Source of the DNA: Haemophilus parainfluenzae
Lineage (GTDB): Bacteria; Pseudomonadota; Gammaproteobacteria; Enterobacterales; Pasteurellaceae
DNA length: 64,000 bases
Direction: 5' to 3'
Assembly (NCBI RefSeq): GCF_003252755.1
Contig: NZ_QEPT01000007.1
Location: forward strand, 1-64,000
The position numbers were made by a program, and so were the translations under genes. Positions 61,200 to 64,000 of this stretch are shown piece after piece. Each line of letters starts with the position of its first letter. Position 1 is the first letter of the stretch. A model generated the notes under the pieces. It was given only the letters and a program-made list of their open reading frames with translations. It searched no databases and was not told the origin of the DNA.

Positions 61200-62144
61200 C
61201 TATCGACCAAATAATGAGGCCCAAAATCCTTTTTTATTTTCAACGTTCTTTTTCTTCGCTTCTTCCATTCTTTGTTTGACATAATTTACCCAAACTTGAT
61301 GAGGGGCATCAAAATCAAATGATTTCATAAAATCATAAGGAATTTTATATTCTGCTAATGGATTTATATCAATCAATTCTTTGGGCGCTATAGGGCTATC
61401 AATACCCAAATCAAAACCGTGGATTGCTGCGATTTTGGCATACATTAAAACTTGCGGTTGCAAGTAAAAATCAAAATGTAAAAGCGTGTCTTTTGCTGCT
61501 CGTTTAGCAAACTTAAGGTCGAGTAATTTATCTAAAGCCTCTTGCATTCCTTTTATATTTTTATCTGCTAATGCCACATAAAATTCATGATCAGGAATAC
61601 GCTTTAAATCGCTACGGGCTTTTTTCTCATCATTTAAGAACGTGAGTGCGCGTTCTTTTAATAATTGCCAATCGCCACTTAACGCCAATAAAGTGTTCGC
61701 ATTAAAAAAAGGTCTGGTATCAGTTCGTTTATAGGGAACTGAAATATCGACAATTTCATCACGATGTTTAATTAAATAATCAATTAACTTTTGATTATCT
61801 GAAAGCAAACTCATAAAAAAGAAATTTGTATTAATTCCGTTGTACGCCCATTGAAAATCATATTTAGACAGAATCCCCAAGCAACCAGCAATAGAAGCAT
61901 TTTCTTTAAATCCTGAAATATTATTTTCTAATAAATACTTAGAGGCTAATGCACGATGGAAATCATTTAAATAATGAATTAAAGAAAAAACATTACCTGT
62001 AAAATTATCTATAGGAGCTAACGTTGAAAACAATTCTTTATGATTGAATTTAACATATTCCTCAACTCTAGCTAGAGTAAAATTCTTAGCTTCATCATAG
62101 GTTTTAGCAATCTCACTACCTAAAAACACTTTATATTTTTCCAT
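61200..62144 (-). CDS. Imm49-family immunity protein (probable)
   Basis: 314 residues, soluble, helical by appearance. The pattern (YLNDFHRALASKYLLENN, then AGCLGILSKYDFQWAYNG, and a long helical array) fits the Imm49 family, immunity proteins of polymorphic toxin systems; I judge this from memory, not a search. It ends in a basic tail (EEAKKKNVENKKGFWASLFGR). GAGG precedes the ATG. Fifteen bases upstream a short frame with a toxin-tail look ends. A full toxin gene is absent from the window, so the immunity gene is an orphan. The nature of the toxin is unknown. Confidence 0.65.
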   Translation of the reverse strand: MEKYKVFLGSEIAKTYDEAKNFTLARVEEYVKFNHKELFSTLAPIDNFTGNVFSLIHYLNDFHRALASKYLLENNISGFKENASIAGCLGILSKYDFQWAYNGINTNFFFMSLLSDNQKLIDYLIKHRDEIVDISVPYKRTDTRPFFNANTLLALSGDWQLLKERALTFLNDEKKARSDLKRIPDHEFYVALADKNIKGMQEALDKLLDLKFAKRAAKDTLLHFDFYLQPQVLMYAKIAAIHGFDLGIDSPIAPKELIDINPLAEYKIPYDFMKSFDFDAPHQVWVNYVKQRMEEAKKKNVENKKGFWASLFGR

Positions 62145-62159
62145 ATTGACCTCGTATGA

Positions 62160-62255
62160 CTACTTCTTATTAGGAATTCTAACTGGTAATAACACAACTT
62201 TACCATTTGATTTATCTACACCTGCTATAATAGTTGATTCACTTAACATAAGCAT
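62160..62255 (-). pseudogene. toxin-tail-like stub before the Imm49-like gene
   Basis: A minus-strand frame from ATG 62255 to TAG 62160-62162, 31 codons, ending STIIAGVDKSNGKVVLLPVR then IPNKK. It has no ribosome binding site and its upstream side runs straight into an uptake-signal hairpin. It ends 15 bases before the immunity gene, exactly where the toxin gene normally stops in such loci. Read as the last codons of a deleted toxin gene; that is inference. Confidence 0.45.
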
Positions 62256-62268
62256 CGTTGAAAATACG

Positions 62269-62308
62269 AAAGTGCGGTCAAAATCGCTTGTGTTTTTGAC
62301 CGCACTTT
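62269..62308. terminator. uptake-signal hairpin, terminator of the 127-residue gene
   Basis: AAAGTGCGGTCAAAA (62269-62283) and TTTTGACCGCACTTT (62294-62308): a 15-bp stem with a 10-base loop. It lies 12 bases after the stop at 62321 on the minus strand. Confidence 0.88.
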
Positions 62309-62320
62309 TTATTTTATCTA

Positions 62321-62704
62321 TCAACTATACTGCTGCCGATACTTCTCTAAATTATCTTGAAAATGCTGAATATAGTACTCGATATCTTTTTCTCGGTAGC
62401 CAAGAATTCGACCGATTTCACGTTCAACTTTAGGATCAAAACCATTCACAGTGCTTGCAGGAAGTAACACTTCCATCTGTTCAGCGAGTGCAAGAGATTG
62501 AGGTAAATAGACAATAAAATCAGTTAAGCAAACATCATTTACATGACGTTGTACTGTTTTTGAATGAAGCATTCCTAGCTCAAGATAAGGGAGAAAGGCA
62601 TCAGGAATACCAAGCTCCTGATTGAATAATGCCACTTGCTTTTCGCCCCTTAACATTAATTCCAGCTCCTTGCCTTCATGCGGCCCAAGAATACCTTTTT
62701 CCAT
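62321..62704 (-). CDS. conserved hypothetical protein
   Basis: 127 residues, no signal peptide or membrane segment, acidic, with a Leu-rich middle (LPYLELGMLHSK, FIVYLPQSLALAEQMEVLLP) and a C-terminal helical end (EKDIEYYIQHFQDNLEKYRQQ). I do not recognise a family. AAAGGAAT precedes the ATG, base composition is like the housekeeping genes, and it has its own terminator. It follows tex on the same strand behind the tex terminator. Confidence 0.75.
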   Translation of the reverse strand: MEKGILGPHEGKELELMLRGEKQVALFNQELGIPDAFLPYLELGMLHSKTVQRHVNDVCLTDFIVYLPQSLALAEQMEVLLPASTVNGFDPKVEREIGRILGYREKDIEYYIQHFQDNLEKYRQQYS

Positions 62705-62730
62705 AAGAATATTCCTTTCGTTGAAATAAA

Positions 62731-62763
62731 AAAGGGGATTGGATGATTGACCAAATCCCCTTC
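62731..62763 (-). terminator. tex terminator
   Basis: AAGGGGATT (62732-62740) pairs with AATCCCCTT (62754-62762), with two more pairs inside, followed on the minus strand by TTTTTT. It begins 44 bases after the tex stop. Confidence 0.85.
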
Positions 62764-62806
62764 ATTGTACGCCTATTTGGCCACAATGTTCATCTAAATG
62801 ACGAAA

Positions 62807-64000
62807 TTATTTTTTCCAATTTTTCAACGCATCGGCAAAGGCATTACCCATTGCACTATTTCCTCTTGGATGACGATCTTGGCGAGGTGCATTACTTCTT
62901 GGTTTTGCACTTAAAGTGCGGTCAGATTTGCCGTCATTTTTGACCGCACTTTCATCTAATCGCATCGTCAACGCAATACGTTTACGCGGTACATCCACTT
63001 CCAACACTTTCACTTTCACGATATCGCCCGTTTTCACCACTTGATGTGGATCTTCTACGAATTTATCGCTTAATGATGAAATATGTACTAAACCGTCTTG
63101 GTGAACACCAATATCCACAAATGCACCGAAGTTAGTCACATTGGTGACGGTACCTTCTAAAATCATACCTGGTTTTAAATCAGTGATTTCTTCCACGCCT
63201 TCTGCGAATACTGCAGTTTTAAATTCACCACGCGGATCGCGCCCCGGTTTTTCCAACTCTTTGAAAATATCTTGAACGGTTGGTAAACCAAATTGCTCAT
63301 CAATGAATTGTTTTGCATCAAGCTGACGTACTACACCGGCATTGCCCATTAAATCTTGGATAGATTGTGCCGTCGCTTGCAAGATTTTTTCAACCACAGG
63401 ATAAGCTTCTGGGTGAACACCCGAAGCATCAAGTGGATTTTTCCCGCCTGCAATACGCATAAAGCCCGCACATTGCTCAAAAGCTTTTGGCCCTAAACGC
63501 GGCACTTTTTTCAATTCGCTACGGCTTTCAAAACGACCATTTTCATCTCGGTATTCCACAATATTTTGCGCTAAAGTTTTCGTCATTCCCGCCACGCGAG
63601 CAAGCAATGGCGCGGATGCTGTATTCAAATCCACACCCACCGCGTTTACACAGTCTTCCACCACCGCATCAAGTTTACGCGCAAGTTGGGTTTGGTTTAC
63701 ATCGTGCTGATATTGCCCTACACCAATGGCTTTCGGTTCAATTTTCACTAATTCTGCCAATGGATCTTGTAAACGACGTGCAATAGAGACCGCACCACGT
63801 AAAGATACATCTAAATTCGGGAATTCATTTGCCGCAAATTCAGAAGCTGAATAAACCGATGCGCCCGCTTCACTCACCACGACAGTTTGTGGTTTATTTT
63901 CTTTAATTTCTTTAATCACTTCTTTCGCAAAACGTTCAGTTTCACGAGAAGCCGTACCGTTACCAATGGCAATTAATTCCACGTTATGTTTACGGATCAA
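62807..64000 (-). CDS. tex: Tex family RNA-binding transcription accessory protein (partial, N-terminal part outside the window)
   Basis: C-terminal 397 residues of Tex; the gene continues beyond the right edge. Visible are the YqgF-like domain ([16 protein letters not shown]), helix-hairpin-helix motifs ([20 protein letters not shown] and [18 protein letters not shown]) and the S1 RNA-binding domain ([28 protein letters not shown]). The tail is basic and disordered. Tex binds nucleic acid and affects transcription and toxin expression in other bacteria. An inverted pair of uptake signals lies inside the tail codons. Confidence 0.95.
   Translation of the reverse strand: MIRKHNVELIAIGNGTASRETERFAKEVIKEIKENKPQTVVVSEAGASVYSASEFAANEFPNLDVSLRGAVSIARRLQDPLAELVKIEPKAIGVGQYQHDVNQTQLARKLDAVVEDCVNAVGVDLNTASAPLLARVAGMTKTLAQNIVEYRDENGRFESRSELKKVPRLGPKAFEQCAGFMRIAGGKNPLDASGVHPEAYPVVEKILQATAQSIQDLMGNAGVVRQLDAKQFIDEQFGLPTVQDIFKELEKPGRDPRGEFKTAVFAEGVEEITDLKPGMILEGTVTNVTNFGAFVDIGVHQDGLVHISSLSDKFVEDPHQVVKTGDIVKVKVLEVDVPRKRIALTMRLDESAVKNDGKSDRTLSAKPRSNAPRQDRHPRGNSAMGNAFADALKNWKK
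62913..62952. repeat. inverted uptake-signal pair inside tex
   Basis: AAAGTGCGGTCA (62913-62924) and TGACCGCACTTT (62941-62952), 16 bases apart, within the coding sequence of the disordered Tex tail. They encode ESAVKN and KSDRTLS. Confidence 0.9.

Noticed and set aside
62146-62433. A 95-codon plus-strand open frame opposite the toxin stub and the 127-residue gene
   Set aside because: It runs antisense through an uptake-signal pair and a well-supported gene, with no ribosome binding site and low-complexity coding.

Overview
The window is a piece of a Pasteurellaceae chromosome, most likely Haemophilus, and closest in feel to H. parainfluenzae or a near relative. I base this on dense copies of the Haemophilus-type DNA uptake signal (AAGTGCGGT / ACCGCACTT; I located close to 40 by eye, many in inverted pairs), the complete comABCDEF competence operon next to mrcA (ponA), a thiamine-salvage gene set without de novo ThiC/ThiG, and high protein similarity to what I remember of H. 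influenzae. The gene order differs from my memory of H. influenzae Rd at several joints (rplJL joined to rpoBC; thiamine genes between mrcA and rlmJ), which argues against H. influenzae itself. Species assignment is inference.

Layout. 1-100: promoter and leader of an rRNA operon leaving the window on the minus strand. 178-3496: gmhB, then the MetJ-type operator and metNIQ methionine importer. 3683-13570: rplJ-rplL-rpoB-rpoC on the minus strand with its own promoter, L10 leader and an rplL-rpoB attenuator-like region. 13614-16805: ridA, mlaA, a YagU-like membrane protein and transaldolase. 17098-22645: oppABCDF peptide importer. 22685-31042: a VirK/YbjX-family gene, engB, comM, nfuA and the comA-F type IV pilus/competence operon. 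31142-33754: mrcA (PBP1A). 33879-40726: an eight-gene thiamine salvage operon under a TPP riboswitch. 41149-42446: rlmJ and psiE. 42579-46674: the rpsU-dnaG-rpoD macromolecular synthesis operon. 46893-50005: tsaD, a small membrane protein, tdk and tyrP. 50089-53215: ligA and zipA. 53385-57717: cysZ, cysK and a cystine-type ABC importer. 57790-60417: divergent glpF and glpK with two CRP-like sites. 60633-62308: a low-GC accessory island with two immunity-like genes and debris of toxin-like reading frames. 62321-64000: a conserved small protein and the C-terminal part of tex.

Most of the window is housekeeping. Three regions hold the most unusual signals. (1) The two competence promoters, comM and comA, each carry a CRP-S (Sxy-dependent) site at exactly the same distance from the -10 element, and the comA site is built across the start codon of mrcA. 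(2) The 60.6-62.3 kb island looks like a decayed polymorphic-toxin cassette array: a 31-codon toxin-tail-like stub sits just before an Imm49-like gene, and a second truncated reading frame sits just before a second immunity-like gene, whose ribosome binding site is locked in a 14-bp RNA stem. (3) Inverted uptake-signal pairs serve as terminators or intercistronic hairpins. One of these has the same base change in both arms, which preserves the stem but destroys the uptake signal, and another lies inside the tex coding sequence.
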